Below are positions 15,777 through 23,980 of a stretch of 24,887 bases of DNA, piece after piece. This DNA is from Spirochaetales bacterium UBA6872 (GTDB taxonomy: Bacteria > Spirochaetota > Spirochaetia > Sphaerochaetales > Sphaerochaetaceae). Position 1 is the first letter of the stretch. Every line of letters begins with the position of its first letter. A model generated the notes under the pieces. The model worked only from the letters and a program-made list of their open reading frames with translations. It was not told where the DNA came from and did no database searches. The stretch covers positions 1 through 24,887 of the forward strand of contig DKCO01000001.1 of NCBI GenBank assembly GCA_002452215.1. Direction: 5' to 3'. A program made the position numbers and the translations under genes.

Positions 15777-15805
15777 ATTGTATCATGGTTTGTGTTTTTT
15801 GTGAA
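15777..15805 (-). promoter_or_regulatory. Promoter of udp
   Basis: Minus strand: TTCACA (15805-15800), 17-base spacer, TACAAT (15782-15777); each box has five of six consensus bases. The leader of roughly 20 bases carries AAAGGAG. Its -35 lies six bases from the -35 of the divergent transporter promoter. Confidence 0.7.
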
Positions 15806-15811
15806 AAGTAC

Positions 15812-15840
15812 TTCAAACAAGTGGAATAAAAACCTAGAAT
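15812..15840 (+). promoter_or_regulatory. Promoter of the DMT transporter gene (leaderless type)
   Basis: TTCAAA (15812-15817), 17-base spacer, TAGAAT (15835-15840), then seven bases and ATG 15848. No ribosome binding site is present. Confidence 0.65.
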
Positions 15841-15847
15841 TGTTGCC

Positions 15848-16729
15848 ATGAAAACCAGAAACGCTCTTTTATTGCTCCTTTTGACATCATTTATCTGGGG
15901 ATTCGCTTTCGTTGCACAATCCACAGCAGCAAAAGACATTGGACCATTTACTTATAATGCAATAAGAATGCTATTAGGAGCTTTATCCTTAGTGCCATTT
16001 TCGCTCAAAACACTTAGAAGTAACATAAAAAAAGAGGGATACACCAAAAAGCTCATGAAAGGTGGTATGATCTGTGGATGCTTTTTGGCAATCGCATCAT
16101 ACCTCCAGCAATTCGGCATTGCATATACAACAGCTGGAAAAGCAGGATTCATAACATCTCTATATATCCTGTTTGTTCCTGTAATAAGTTTGTTTTTCGG
16201 GAAGAAGAACCCACCCAGGATTTGGATATGCGTTGCAATAGGATTAATTGGCGCATATTTACTCTCAGTAAAAGATGGCTTTGAAATATCAAAGGGCGAT
16301 TTATTTGTATTTCTATGTGCTATTTGCTTTTCTCTTCATATTCTTTCAATAGACAAATTTGGGAAAGATGTCGATGCAATAGAACTTTCTATGGTTCAAT
16401 TTGCAACAGCTGGAGCAATATGCTCAATCGGGATGTTTTTCTTTGAAAAACCTGAAATATCGTCCATCCTCTCTGCATGGATTGCAATTCTATATTCAGG
16501 AGTTCTCTCTTGCGCCGTAGCTTATACTCTTCAAGTTGTTGGCCAGAAGTATCTTAAACCAGCACCGGCAACACTAGCATTGAGTCTTGAGTCTGTGTGG
16601 GCTGCAATCGGGGGGGCACTTATTTTAAAAGAGAGCATGAATGCAAGGGAATTGGTTGGATGCATAATACTATTTGCATCGGTAATTGTTGCACAGCTAC
16701 CAGCCAAATCAGAAGAGAGATCAAAATAA
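15848..16729 (+). CDS. DMT-superfamily (EamA) permease
   Basis: This 293-residue inner-membrane protein has about ten hydrophobic helices in two EamA repeats (about residues 5-138 and 148-287). FIWGFAFVAQSTAAKDIGPF is the typical first-helix signature, and the second repeat ends in PATLALSLESVWAAIGGAL. Substrate cannot be told; relatives export amino acids or other metabolites. It starts at ATG 15848, seven bases after its -10 box. The last 9 bases overlap the end of convergent mutS2, so neither gene has its own terminator between them. It may be co-regulated with divergent udp because the promoters are back to back. Confidence 0.9.
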   Translation: MKTRNALLLLLLTSFIWGFAFVAQSTAAKDIGPFTYNAIRMLLGALSLVPFSLKTLRSNIKKEGYTKKLMKGGMICGCFLAIASYLQQFGIAYTTAGKAGFITSLYILFVPVISLFFGKKNPPRIWICVAIGLIGAYLLSVKDGFEISKGDLFVFLCAICFSLHILSIDKFGKDVDAIELSMVQFATAGAICSIGMFFFEKPEISSILSAWIAILYSGVLSCAVAYTLQVVGQKYLKPAPATLALSLESVWAAIGGALILKESMNARELVGCIILFASVIVAQLPAKSEERSK

Positions 16730-19012
16730 AGTCACATATGTCTTGCCCATTCCTCCATCTTCTGGACGAGCAAATGAGACATCCTTGACTTCCTTTCTGG
16801 TCTTGAGATATTCGTTTATACCTCTTTGCAATATTCCATCGCCATATCCATGGATAATCGAGAAAGATGTAAGGTTTTCCAAAATGGCAGCCTCTATCTG
16901 GTTTTCTATTATCTCGATGCTCTCGTTGAGTGTCTTTCCTCTCACATCGATAACAAATTGAGCTTTTTTCTTATTTGAGAGAAAGTGTGCAACTTCACTC
17001 TTCTCTTTTTCTGCTTTCTCGAGCATATTCGCATCAACTTCCATCCTAAGGCCATTTTCGAATGATACGAAATAACGGTTCTTGCCTTTTCTTTGCAAGA
17101 TCTTGCCCCTTGTCTTTGTGGCCTTTGAAATTACTTCCTGTCCAATCTCGAACTTTACTTCTTTTGTATTATCTTCCGCACGTTTTTCTTTTTTATCTAT
17201 GTCACGCTTGATTTCTACCTCTTTCTCAAGGGTCTCGTGTACCAGTGATTTTGCTTTTTTTATCTTCTCCTTTGTCAGATTTCCTGATGATACGTCTTCA
17301 ATGAGTTTCTCAACTCTTTTTCGGAGATCAGCCATATAGTCGCAAATTTCCTTGTAACCTATTTTTTCAAGTTCCAACTCTCTGCTCTTCAGCTTCTCTT
17401 CATTTTCCTTTTGCCTCTCTATTCTTGCAAGGAAATCCCTTTTTGCAACTTCAGTCTGTGTAATTTTCCTGTCCAAAGTTCGCGACTTTGAAAGAAGGGA
17501 TGCAATTATAGATGCAGATGTCTCATCTCTAGATGAAAGCAATCTCTTGGCTTCAGCTATGACGGCTTTTGGCATATCTGCTCTTATAGCTGTTGATATC
17601 GCATGGCTATCGCCAGGTATCCCCTCGAGAATCCTGTATGTAGGCTTGGACGATTTATCATCAAACTCCATGGAGGCATTCATCATTTCACTATTGCTGT
17701 AAGCATAGTTCTTTACCTGTCCATAATGGCTTGTTGCAATAGTCAATCTTGAATGACCTTTCATGTATCCAAGAATTGCAATGGAGAGGCTTGCACCCTC
17801 CTCAGGATCTGTTCCCGAGCCAAGCTCATCAAGGATCACAAGGCTTTTTTCGCTTGCGTTCTTTGCAATTCTTGCAATGTTGGACATATGGGATGAAAAA
17901 GTCGAGAATTGTTTTGAAATCGATTGTCCATCTCCGATATCGGAAAAGAAATCATCAAAGATAGGAAGTTTTGAACCAGCTCGAGCCGGTATGAAGCCAC
18001 ATATCTGATTCAACGTCGCTAAAAGTGCAACAGTCTTCATCGTGACTGTCTTTCCACCAGCATTTGCTCCTGAAAGGACTAAAACACGAATATCAGAGCC
18101 AAGTTTTATTGTTATCGGGACAGCTTTTTCACCTAAAAGAGGATGTCGTGCATCTACAAGCTCTATCGTATCAGATAGTTCAGGGTGTTCAGACTTGCTC
18201 TTCTTCGCCCAAAGAGCAAACGAATAATGAAAATCAAAATCAGCAACTTCATCGACCATCTTTTTCAAGACAGGCACAAGAAATCTTACCTTTTCTGATA
18301 AATCATGTTTTATCTTTATCTTCTCATTTCTGATTTTCTCTTCAGCTATAACAACCTTGTTGTTTAGATCAACAAGCTTGAACGGCTCTGCAAAAAGCGT
18401 TGCACCAGATGAGGAAGATCCCATTATATATAAGTCCCCATCGTGTTTCTGGTCAGCTTTTAGTGGAATTACAACTCTTTCATTTCTGTATACTGGATTG
18501 GTATTCTGAACCAAGTTTTTATTTGAGTTTATATAATAAGATGAAAATCGAAAACGCTCTGCTTTGAAATCCTCTCTCTCCTTGATCAAAGGAAGAAGCC
18601 TTGGATGATTTTCATTGACATCTCCCTCAGAATCCAATGAATAAAGAATTTCGGCACTAAGGTCCCTATCTTCTTGGTGAATGTCATCAGATTTATGCAA
18701 AAATGAAAGCATCTTGAAGTATGAGTCCAGGAATTCTCCGACTTTATAGATATCAAAACCCGATATATCACCATGCGAGTTCGAGACAAAATCAAAGACT
18801 TGGTCAATTGATGGAAAAGTGCTAAGCGATGACTCCTCATCTAGATAGTTCATATATGAGTCAATCTTCATGTAACGCTCATCGATCTCATCTCTATTGC
18901 AAGTAGACGATTCTGGATTGATCCTGTCTCTACCGGCTTTTGAAAGAGAGAAACCTTTGACTATATCCAATACCTTATCCAACTCTATATCTATAGCGGT
19001 CTTAGCGTCCAC
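16721..19012 (-). CDS. mutS2: Endonuclease MutS2
   Basis: This protein of about 763 residues combines a MutS-type ATPase core with a Smr nuclease tail. MutS2 acts on recombination intermediates, and in some bacteria on stalled or collided ribosomes. Walker A GANAGGKTVTMKT is near residue 313 and Walker B LVILDELGSGTDPEEGA near 387. A long charged coiled coil follows (about 500-590). The C-terminal Smr domain carries VIDVRGKTLNES and IIHGYGDGIL. The start is placed at GTG 19012, with AAGG six bases upstream and an 11-base overlap with rsgA; an ATG at 19051 would overlap rsgA by 50 bases. No mismatch-recognition domain is present, as expected for MutS2. The mutS2-rsgA junction indicates one transcript. 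Confidence 0.93.
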   Translation of the reverse strand: MDAKTAIDIELDKVLDIVKGFSLSKAGRDRINPESSTCNRDEIDERYMKIDSYMNYLDEESSLSTFPSIDQVFDFVSNSHGDISGFDIYKVGEFLDSYFKMLSFLHKSDDIHQEDRDLSAEILYSLDSEGDVNENHPRLLPLIKEREDFKAERFRFSSYYINSNKNLVQNTNPVYRNERVVIPLKADQKHDGDLYIMGSSSSGATLFAEPFKLVDLNNKVVIAEEKIRNEKIKIKHDLSEKVRFLVPVLKKMVDEVADFDFHYSFALWAKKSKSEHPELSDTIELVDARHPLLGEKAVPITIKLGSDIRVLVLSGANAGGKTVTMKTVALLATLNQICGFIPARAGSKLPIFDDFFSDIGDGQSISKQFSTFSSHMSNIARIAKNASEKSLVILDELGSGTDPEEGASLSIAILGYMKGHSRLTIATSHYGQVKNYAYSNSEMMNASMEFDDKSSKPTYRILEGIPGDSHAISTAIRADMPKAVIAEAKRLLSSRDETSASIIASLLSKSRTLDRKITQTEVAKRDFLARIERQKENEEKLKSRELELEKIGYKEICDYMADLRKRVEKLIEDVSSGNLTKEKIKKAKSLVHETLEKEVEIKRDIDKKEKRAEDNTKEVKFEIGQEVISKATKTRGKILQRKGKNRYFVSFENGLRMEVDANMLEKAEKEKSEVAHFLSNKKKAQFVIDVRGKTLNESIEIIENQIEAAILENLTSFSIIHGYGDGILQRGINEYLKTRKEVKDVSFARPEDGGMGKTYVTLF

Positions 19013-19925
19013 TTCTTGCCTTCCTTCTGTACTCGGGCTTTCTTTCATCAAGGCTATCGAGCATCCTCAGATAACTTACATACCTATCTTCATTGATCTT
19101 TCCTTCTTCAAGCAGAATAGGAACAGCACATCCCTGCTCCCCCCTATGGAGGCAATGAGGATACAAGCAATCAAGATCCCTCAACTCCGGAAAGGATTCC
19201 TTTACTACTGACAAATCCTCGAAAGGAATCAAAATCTCTCTCACTCCAGGCGTATCTATAAGAGAAAAATCCTCGGTTTCTATTAGCGTTGAATGTGTTG
19301 TAGTATGTCGACCACGATTGAATTTGTCGCTAATATCACCTGTTTTCAAATTAATTGAGGCAAGTTTATTGATCAAACTCGATTTCCCAACTCCTGACTG
19401 TCCGAGAAATGCAACAGTCTTTCCTTTAATCCTGGATTTCAAGTCATCGATACCATCTCCATCAAGGCATGAGACTGCGATAATATCATAGCCAAGCGTT
19501 TTGTACAGTTTCCAGCGCTCAAACTCTTGTTCAGTAAGGCCATAGTCAGACTTGTTCATTATTAGGATAATGTCGCATCCGAATGAAGATGCTATTGCCC
19601 GATCCACGAATCTTGGCCTAAATGGAGGGGAAAAAGCTGAAAGCACGATTGCACTCAAATCTTGGTTTGCTGCTATTGTTTGATTCAATTCTGCTTTTGC
19701 ATTCCAACGTTTGAAACAGCTTCTCCTTTCCTCTAACGAAGCAATCAAAGCCTCGCATTTGCTATATGGTTCACCTATTGCTATATCACCAACAGCTACT
19801 GGGTTGTATTCAAGATACTCTGTTCTCAATACTTTGCCTTTGATCCTGCAAGTATATATTGTGCCATCATCTAGCGACCTTGCTACATAAACGTTGTTGC
19901 TTGATTTTAGTATCCTGAAACGCAT
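19002..19925 (-). CDS. rsgA: Ribosome small-subunit GTPase RsgA
   Basis: This 307-residue circularly permuted GTPase helps late assembly of the 30S subunit. An OB fold occupies the first 60 residues. The G motifs come in the permuted order: NKSD (G4), GQSGVGKSSLIN (G1), RGRHTTTH (G2) and DTPG (G3). The C-terminal zinc site is C-x4-C-x-H-x5-C in CLYPHCLHRGEQGC. ATG 19925 is preferred over the upstream ATG 19937, which lies in the promoter. No ribosome binding site precedes it, and a TATGAT box ends eight bases before it. Its 3' end overlaps the mutS2 start, so it leads that operon. Divergent to it is the pentapeptide-like gene. Confidence 0.94.
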   Translation of the reverse strand: MRFRILKSSNNVYVARSLDDGTIYTCRIKGKVLRTEYLEYNPVAVGDIAIGEPYSKCEALIASLEERRSCFKRWNAKAELNQTIAANQDLSAIVLSAFSPPFRPRFVDRAIASSFGCDIILIMNKSDYGLTEQEFERWKLYKTLGYDIIAVSCLDGDGIDDLKSRIKGKTVAFLGQSGVGKSSLINKLASINLKTGDISDKFNRGRHTTTHSTLIETEDFSLIDTPGVREILIPFEDLSVVKESFPELRDLDCLYPHCLHRGEQGCAVPILLEEGKINEDRYVSYLRMLDSLDERKPEYRRKARSGR

Positions 19926-19932
19926 AGCTAAA

Positions 19933-19938
19933 ATCATA
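19933..19938 (-). promoter_or_regulatory. -10 box of rsgA-mutS2 (leaderless type)
   Basis: Minus strand TATGAT at 19938-19933, then seven bases and ATG 19925. No convincing -35 is seen, and no ribosome binding site lies before the ATG. Confidence 0.5.
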
Positions 19939-19952
19939 ACACAAATATCAAA

Positions 19953-19981
19953 TTGACAGTAGCGTGCTTTTTATTCAAACT
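19953..19981 (+). promoter_or_regulatory. Promoter of the pentapeptide-like gene (leaderless type)
   Basis: A perfect TTGACA (19953-19958) is followed by 17 bases and the weak -10 CAAACT (19976-19981), then six bases and ATG 19988. The divergent rsgA -10 is 14 bases away, so the two promoters occupy one short region. Confidence 0.5.
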
Positions 19982-19987
19982 CTTTAT

Positions 19988-20593
19988 ATGTTCTCATTCG
20001 AAAATTGTATCTATCCCGGTTGCGATTTCTACAAAGCAACAGGCTCAGAGTACTGTCTTCATCATGCAAAAGACAAGAAAGAGATAATCGATAAAAGCTT
20101 GGAATTCTTCAAATCCGATGACAAGGACATCATAGACTACTCCCTCAATGGAGCTATCTACTCATCTTTGGATGTAAAAAACAAGAGAATAATAGGAAGC
20201 ACATTCTCTTTTGCGACCTTTGAGAATTGCTCATTTGAAAATGTCACAATAATCAATTCCTTCTTTGATTTTTCGCTTTTTTACAATTGCCACTTCAAAA
20301 ACTCATCAATAAGATATTCGATATTCTCAGGCTCTACATTCACTTTATCATCAATCAATGGATCTACTGTGATCCACGACAATTTCAATGGCGCAAACAT
20401 TTCCGAGTCTGATTTCTCAGAAAACGATTTCTACTACTCATCATTCATAATGTCGAAGCTCATCCAAATAAGAATGGAAGATTGCAATCTAAAAAGGACT
20501 GATTTTTCTTCATCCATGATACAAGCGATATCGTTTAAATACTCTAATCCAGATGAAGCTCAATTCAGGAAAAAACCGGAGTACACGATATGA
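19988..20593 (+). CDS. Zinc-knuckle and pentapeptide-repeat-like protein
   Basis: This 201-residue protein has two parts. The first 26 residues hold a likely zinc knuckle C7-x4-C12-x10-C23-x2-H26 (CIYPGC ... YCLHH). From about residue 60 to 190, Phe/Ser/Asn-rich runs occur roughly every five residues (FSFATFENCSFENV, FDFSLFYNCHF, YSIFSGSTF), as in pentapeptide repeats that fold into a right-handed beta helix. The repeats are loose, so the fold is likely but not certain. The molecular role is unknown; such helices often mediate protein binding. ATG 19988 is six bases after its -10; the first ATG at 19964 lies in the promoter. Its TGA overlaps the next ATG (ATGA), so the two genes form an operon. 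Confidence 0.7.
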   Translation: MFSFENCIYPGCDFYKATGSEYCLHHAKDKKEIIDKSLEFFKSDDKDIIDYSLNGAIYSSLDVKNKRIIGSTFSFATFENCSFENVTIINSFFDFSLFYNCHFKNSSIRYSIFSGSTFTLSSINGSTVIHDNFNGANISESDFSENDFYYSSFIMSKLIQIRMEDCNLKRTDFSSSMIQAISFKYSNPDEAQFRKKPEYTI

Positions 20594-21168
20594 GGATATT
20601 CTCACATTTATCAACCAAGACGCTGACAAATGAGTATGTTGTCTCAGATGAGAATAACAATGCAATCATAATAGATCCATCAGCTGCAGACAATCCAATC
20701 ATAACAATAATAGAAGACCATAAACTCACGATAAAGGGCTACTTGATTACTCACAACCATCAAGATCAGATAGCAGGATTCGGGACTTTCCAAAAGATAT
20801 ACCCTGCTCCTGTGTTCGCATCTGACTACACTATATCAGAATACAAGACAATTCCTTTAAGAGATAGAGACAAAATCAAGATAGGTGAATTGGAAATAAC
20901 AGCCTACTCATGCGCTGGCCATTCCAATGACAGCATGGTTTTCAAAATAGGCAGTGCGATTTTTACAGGAGACACATTGTATGCTGGCACAATTGCCGAC
21001 ACAGCAAGCAACTTCGACAAGGAGCTTTTATTGAAAAACATAAGAGAAAAGATACTCTCCCAAAGTGCAAATACGCTTATTTTCCCTGCAAGAGGGCCAC
21101 TGTCCAAGGTAAGAATAGAAAGAATATTCAATATCGATCTTCTAGAAAGTGATGCAACATACCTCTAG
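20590..21168 (+). CDS. Metallo-beta-lactamase-fold protein with altered metal site
   Basis: This 192-residue protein has the size and order of the small glyoxalase-II-like hydrolases. The main metal motif, normally HxHxDH, is H55-N-H57-Q-D59-Q60, so the last His is Gln. H111 (CAGHSN) and D128 (FTGDTLYAG) are present. The final GHGP loop reads ARGP, with R168 replacing the expected His. One metal site may remain, but the normal two-metal hydrolase is doubtful. It may act on a different substrate or bind ligands only. ATG 20590 overlaps the previous stop by four bases. Its TAG overlaps the stop of the convergent pseudouridine synthase. Confidence 0.8.
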   Translation: MRIFSHLSTKTLTNEYVVSDENNNAIIIDPSAADNPIITIIEDHKLTIKGYLITHNHQDQIAGFGTFQKIYPAPVFASDYTISEYKTIPLRDRDKIKIGELEITAYSCAGHSNDSMVFKIGSAIFTGDTLYAGTIADTASNFDKELLLKNIREKILSQSANTLIFPARGPLSKVRIERIFNIDLLESDATYL

Positions 21169-22100
21169 TTTATTGATAAATCATCGCAGTGAAGATCCAA
21201 AGCCTTTAGTGCATCGATAAATCTTCCAGGAACCTTAGCTCTGAAGACAGATGTCTCGCCCGTAGCCGGATGTGTGATCACAAGTCTTTGGCTATGAAGC
21301 ATCAAAGTTGCATCTGGAAGTTTCTTGTCTTTTCTTCCATATATTGGATCTCCAATGATAGGATGGCCTATCGATGCCAAATGGACTCTGATCTGGTGGG
21401 TTCTGCCAGTATAAATCCGTATCTTCAAAAGAGCATATTCACCGTTTTGTGTCACGACACTGTATTTTGTCAAAGCATCGCGCCCCTCACTTTTGTTGTT
21501 AGTCGTTGTGAACTTTTTCCTGTTTTTCCTGTCTCTAACTATCCTTGACTCGATCGTGCCTTGTGTTTGTGCAAAAAATCCTTTGCAAATCGCTATATAG
21601 TATTTTTCATTTCTGTGCTCAGAAAACATCTGACAAAGAGCAAGATGGGCTTTTTGGTTCTTTGCAATCACCATAACCCCAGATGTATCTTTGTCCAACC
21701 TATGGACTATTCCCGGCCTCAGCTCATCATCACCTGTTTCGAAATCCTCTCCATAAAGCCCAAGAAGAGCATTTGCAACTGTACCATGCCAATTTCCAGC
21801 ACCTGGGTGCACAGCCATTCCTTGTTCCTTATCAATTACAAGAATATCATCATCCTCATAAATGATATTGAGTTTTATTTCTTCTTTCTCAAGGCCTTCC
21901 AAGACATCCTCGTCATAGCTAATTGAAACTTTGTCTCCAGCTTTGACTTTTGATGATTTCTTTGTCTTTTTTTCATTCACGAACAAAGCAAGAGTTGGAT
22001 TCGAAAAAACACTTCTTGAGATGCCAAGGCCTTCTGAAACAACAGAATCAACTCTCCCATCTCTATCACATATATATGAGTACTCACGCCTTTTAATCAT
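21165..22100 (-). CDS. RluA/RluD-family 23S rRNA pseudouridine synthase
   Basis: This 311-residue enzyme isomerises uridines in structured RNA. An S4-type RNA-binding domain occupies residues 10-75 (GRVDSVVSEGLGISRSVFSN). The catalytic domain carries HPGAGNW and HRLDKDTSGVMVIAKN, with catalytic Asp136. The late segment IYTGRTHQIRVHLASIGHPI is the family's second marker. RluD is the closest guess by length and S4 domain, but the target site in RNA cannot be told. The ATG at 22100 overlaps the end of the small membrane protein gene by eight bases, so it is the last gene of a minus-strand operon. Confidence 0.9.
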   Translation of the reverse strand: MIKRREYSYICDRDGRVDSVVSEGLGISRSVFSNPTLALFVNEKKTKKSSKVKAGDKVSISYDEDVLEGLEKEEIKLNIIYEDDDILVIDKEQGMAVHPGAGNWHGTVANALLGLYGEDFETGDDELRPGIVHRLDKDTSGVMVIAKNQKAHLALCQMFSEHRNEKYYIAICKGFFAQTQGTIESRIVRDRKNRKKFTTTNNKSEGRDALTKYSVVTQNGEYALLKIRIYTGRTHQIRVHLASIGHPIIGDPIYGRKDKKLPDATLMLHSQRLVITHPATGETSVFRAKVPGRFIDALKALDLHCDDLSIN

Positions 22101-22422
22101 TTTCAGACGCCTCGCCTATTATCCAATCAATCCCAGCAATTAAAAGTGAAAGACCTGCAGCTCCTGCAAACTGGTATAGCGTTGCCTTCATATGGTCATC
22201 AGTAAGAGGTACTCCTAGGTTCCTGGATATGTTGTATGTTGCTATAGCGACAGGAAGCGTCACGACAAAGGAGCCAAAGAAAATTATCTCTGCTCGCCTT
22301 AATTCCATTGTCCACTCTGGAAACTCATCTTTTTCGTAGCTTTCATACTCATATTTGATTGGATCTGAAAAGAGCATTGAAGATGAGAGGAAAATCAACA
22401 AAATAGCAATAGCTTTTTTCAT
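22093..22422 (-). CDS. Small membrane protein with signal-like N-terminus
   Basis: This 109-residue protein has an N-terminal hydrophobic segment (MKKAIAILLIFLSSSMLFS) that looks like a signal peptide, possibly cleaved near residue 20. Two further hydrophobic segments lie near residues 45-66 and 84-103. The short soluble loop between them includes LTDDHMKATLYQF. I do not recognise a family or function. It has TTTGGAG six bases before its ATG, overlaps the stop of the upstream PLP-protein gene (ATGA), and overlaps the pseudouridine synthase start by eight bases. It is therefore a true operon member and not a spurious frame. Confidence 0.75.
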   Translation of the reverse strand: MKKAIAILLIFLSSSMLFSDPIKYEYESYEKDEFPEWTMELRRAEIIFFGSFVVTLPVAIATYNISRNLGVPLTDDHMKATLYQFAGAAGLSLLIAGIDWIIGEASEND

Positions 22423-23069
22423 TTTCGTTCTCCAAAGATAGCGCTTCCAATCCTTACTTCAGTAGATCCTGATGCAATTGCATCCTTCCAATCAGCCGAC
22501 ATACCCATTGACAATACAGATATTCCATATTTCTTCTTCAATTTTAAGAACAAATCATGTGCAAAGTTGAATGCTTTTCTGTTTTTCTCGCTATCAAAAC
22601 CCAATGGACCAACTGTCATCAACCCTTTGAAGTCAAGGTTTTCAGAGCCATGTGCATATTCTGCAGCTTGATATAACTCATCGATACTTGTAAATCCACT
22701 TTTTTGTGCCTCTCCCGAGCTATTAACTTCTAAAAGTATCTCAATCTTCTTATTGATTTTCTTGCACTCTGCTTCAACTTGCTTCAATAGCTTTATCGAG
22801 TCGATGGATTCTATCCTATCAACAAGAGAAACAGCCTTCCTTGTCTTGTTCGATTGCAAGTGCCCAATTAAATATAGCTTCAATCCATCAGGTCTTTCTC
22901 CTGTGAATTTCTCTTGGATCTCTTGCACTCTATTCTCGCCAAAGATCCTTGCACCTTGATCATATGCTTCAAGAATCATCGACATAGGCTTTGTTTTGGA
23001 AACAGCAACCAATTCAACTTCATCATTGATTTTCCTTACTTCATCAAGAACGTCTTTATAAAAAACCAT
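22419..23069 (-). CDS. yggS: YggS/PLPBP-family pyridoxal-phosphate homeostasis protein
   Basis: This protein of about 216 residues has the single alanine-racemase-like barrel that binds pyridoxal phosphate but has no known catalysis; it balances cellular PLP and amino acid pools. The PLP Lys is K25 in LVAVSKTKP. Other marks are FGENRVQEIQEKF, YLIGHLQSNK, and SMGMSADWKDAIASGSTEVRIGSAIFG, which holds the phosphate site. The start at ATG 23069 follows the previous stop by one base; an in-frame ATG at 23084 overlaps that gene by 14 bases and is the alternative. Length is normal (about 220-230). Confidence 0.9.
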   Translation of the reverse strand: MVFYKDVLDEVRKINDEVELVAVSKTKPMSMILEAYDQGARIFGENRVQEIQEKFTGERPDGLKLYLIGHLQSNKTRKAVSLVDRIESIDSIKLLKQVEAECKKINKKIEILLEVNSSGEAQKSGFTSIDELYQAAEYAHGSENLDFKGLMTVGPLGFDSEKNRKAFNFAHDLFLKLKKKYGISVLSMGMSADWKDAIASGSTEVRIGSAIFGERK

Positions 23070-23070
23070 A

Positions 23071-23910
23071 TTAGTCTCTCTCATCGCTCAATTTCTTTGC
23101 TGGAAGGTTCTTCAAACTCTCTTTGGCTTTCTTTATCTCAGCCTTTGCATTCTCTCTCCAAGCTCTGATATTCTCAAGTTGCTGTTTCAATTCAGCATTG
23201 TGGCTAGTACATGTTGGGAATGATGAAATGAAGAGCTTAGCTTTTCTATGTGCAATATCCTTCTTCTTGTCGATTTCATCAAGAAGTCTTTCCCTAATCT
23301 CTCGAGCAAGCTCAACCTTTCCTTGTGCAATAAGTGTTCGATAGCGCTCCTCCATCTCTGCTCTCTTTTCTCTCAAATCCTGAAGAACAGCCTTTATTGC
23401 GTTCATCTTCATTACAGAAAGCATGAAATCGGTGAACATAACAAGAATAATTGTATCTGAAATAGGTCTATCTAGATAAGAAGGGATATGGGCTATCATC
23501 CGATCAAGCCGAGGATTCACAAAATATGTTATGAACAATCCTCCGATGCCAAACAATGTCGAATTTAAGAGACAAACCCTGCCATTTATATTCCCAAACT
23601 TCTTTGAGTAATCCCAAAGCTTTATTGAAAATGCTTTTTCCAAAAGCCAAGAGCCTATATATTCAACTATAGAGGTAAGAATCATTCCCAAGATAAAGAC
23701 AAGAACTGGCCCCCATATATTAATCGTCGAAAGAGGGCTTAAGAAGAGTTTTATGATGATGCCTCCAAATCCATATATAGGCAACCATGGACCATACATG
23801 AATCCTCGATTAACTAATCGTCTTTGTCCAACAGAGCAATAAATCACCTCTGCAATATACCCTAGAATCGAATAGATAAAGAACGTAATAACTAGGCTAT
23901 CGAACGTCAT
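23071..23910 (-). CDS. CmpB-type (PF06541-like) membrane protein with helical tail
   Basis: This 279-residue protein begins SLVITFFIYSILGYIAEVIY and contains RGFMYGPWLPIYGFGG, the signature of the putative ABC-transporter type IV / CmpB family. Four to five membrane segments fill residues 1-170. Residues 175-279 form a strongly charged, probably coiled-coil cytoplasmic tail. The role of the family is not settled, and no ATPase partner is encoded here. ATG 23910 has AAAGGAG five bases upstream. The gene heads the run to yggS, the small membrane protein and the pseudouridine synthase. Confidence 0.85.
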   Translation of the reverse strand: MTFDSLVITFFIYSILGYIAEVIYCSVGQRRLVNRGFMYGPWLPIYGFGGIIIKLFLSPLSTINIWGPVLVFILGMILTSIVEYIGSWLLEKAFSIKLWDYSKKFGNINGRVCLLNSTLFGIGGLFITYFVNPRLDRMIAHIPSYLDRPISDTIILVMFTDFMLSVMKMNAIKAVLQDLREKRAEMEERYRTLIAQGKVELAREIRERLLDEIDKKKDIAHRKAKLFISSFPTCTSHNAELKQQLENIRAWRENAKAEIKKAKESLKNLPAKKLSDERD

Positions 23911-23947
23911 AAGAACTCCTTTTGTCTAATTGTATATAATTCAATAT

Positions 23948-23971
23948 GTTTTCCGACCACTATGGGAAAAC
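23948..23971. other. Hairpin between the acidic-protein gene and the CmpB-like gene
   Basis: GTTTTCC (23948-23954) and GGAAAAC (23965-23971) form a perfect 7-bp stem with a 10-base loop, 10 bases after the acidic gene's stop on the minus strand. No T-run follows on the minus strand, so a standard terminator is doubtful. An RNA-level stop or stability element is possible. Confidence 0.35.
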
Positions 23972-23980
23972 ACTCAAACT

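Noticed and set aside
19080..20070. Shared C-x-Y-P-x-C word in RsgA and in the neighbouring pentapeptide-like protein
   Set aside because: Both are short zinc-binding words, and the rest of the two proteins is unrelated. Convergence is more likely than common origin.
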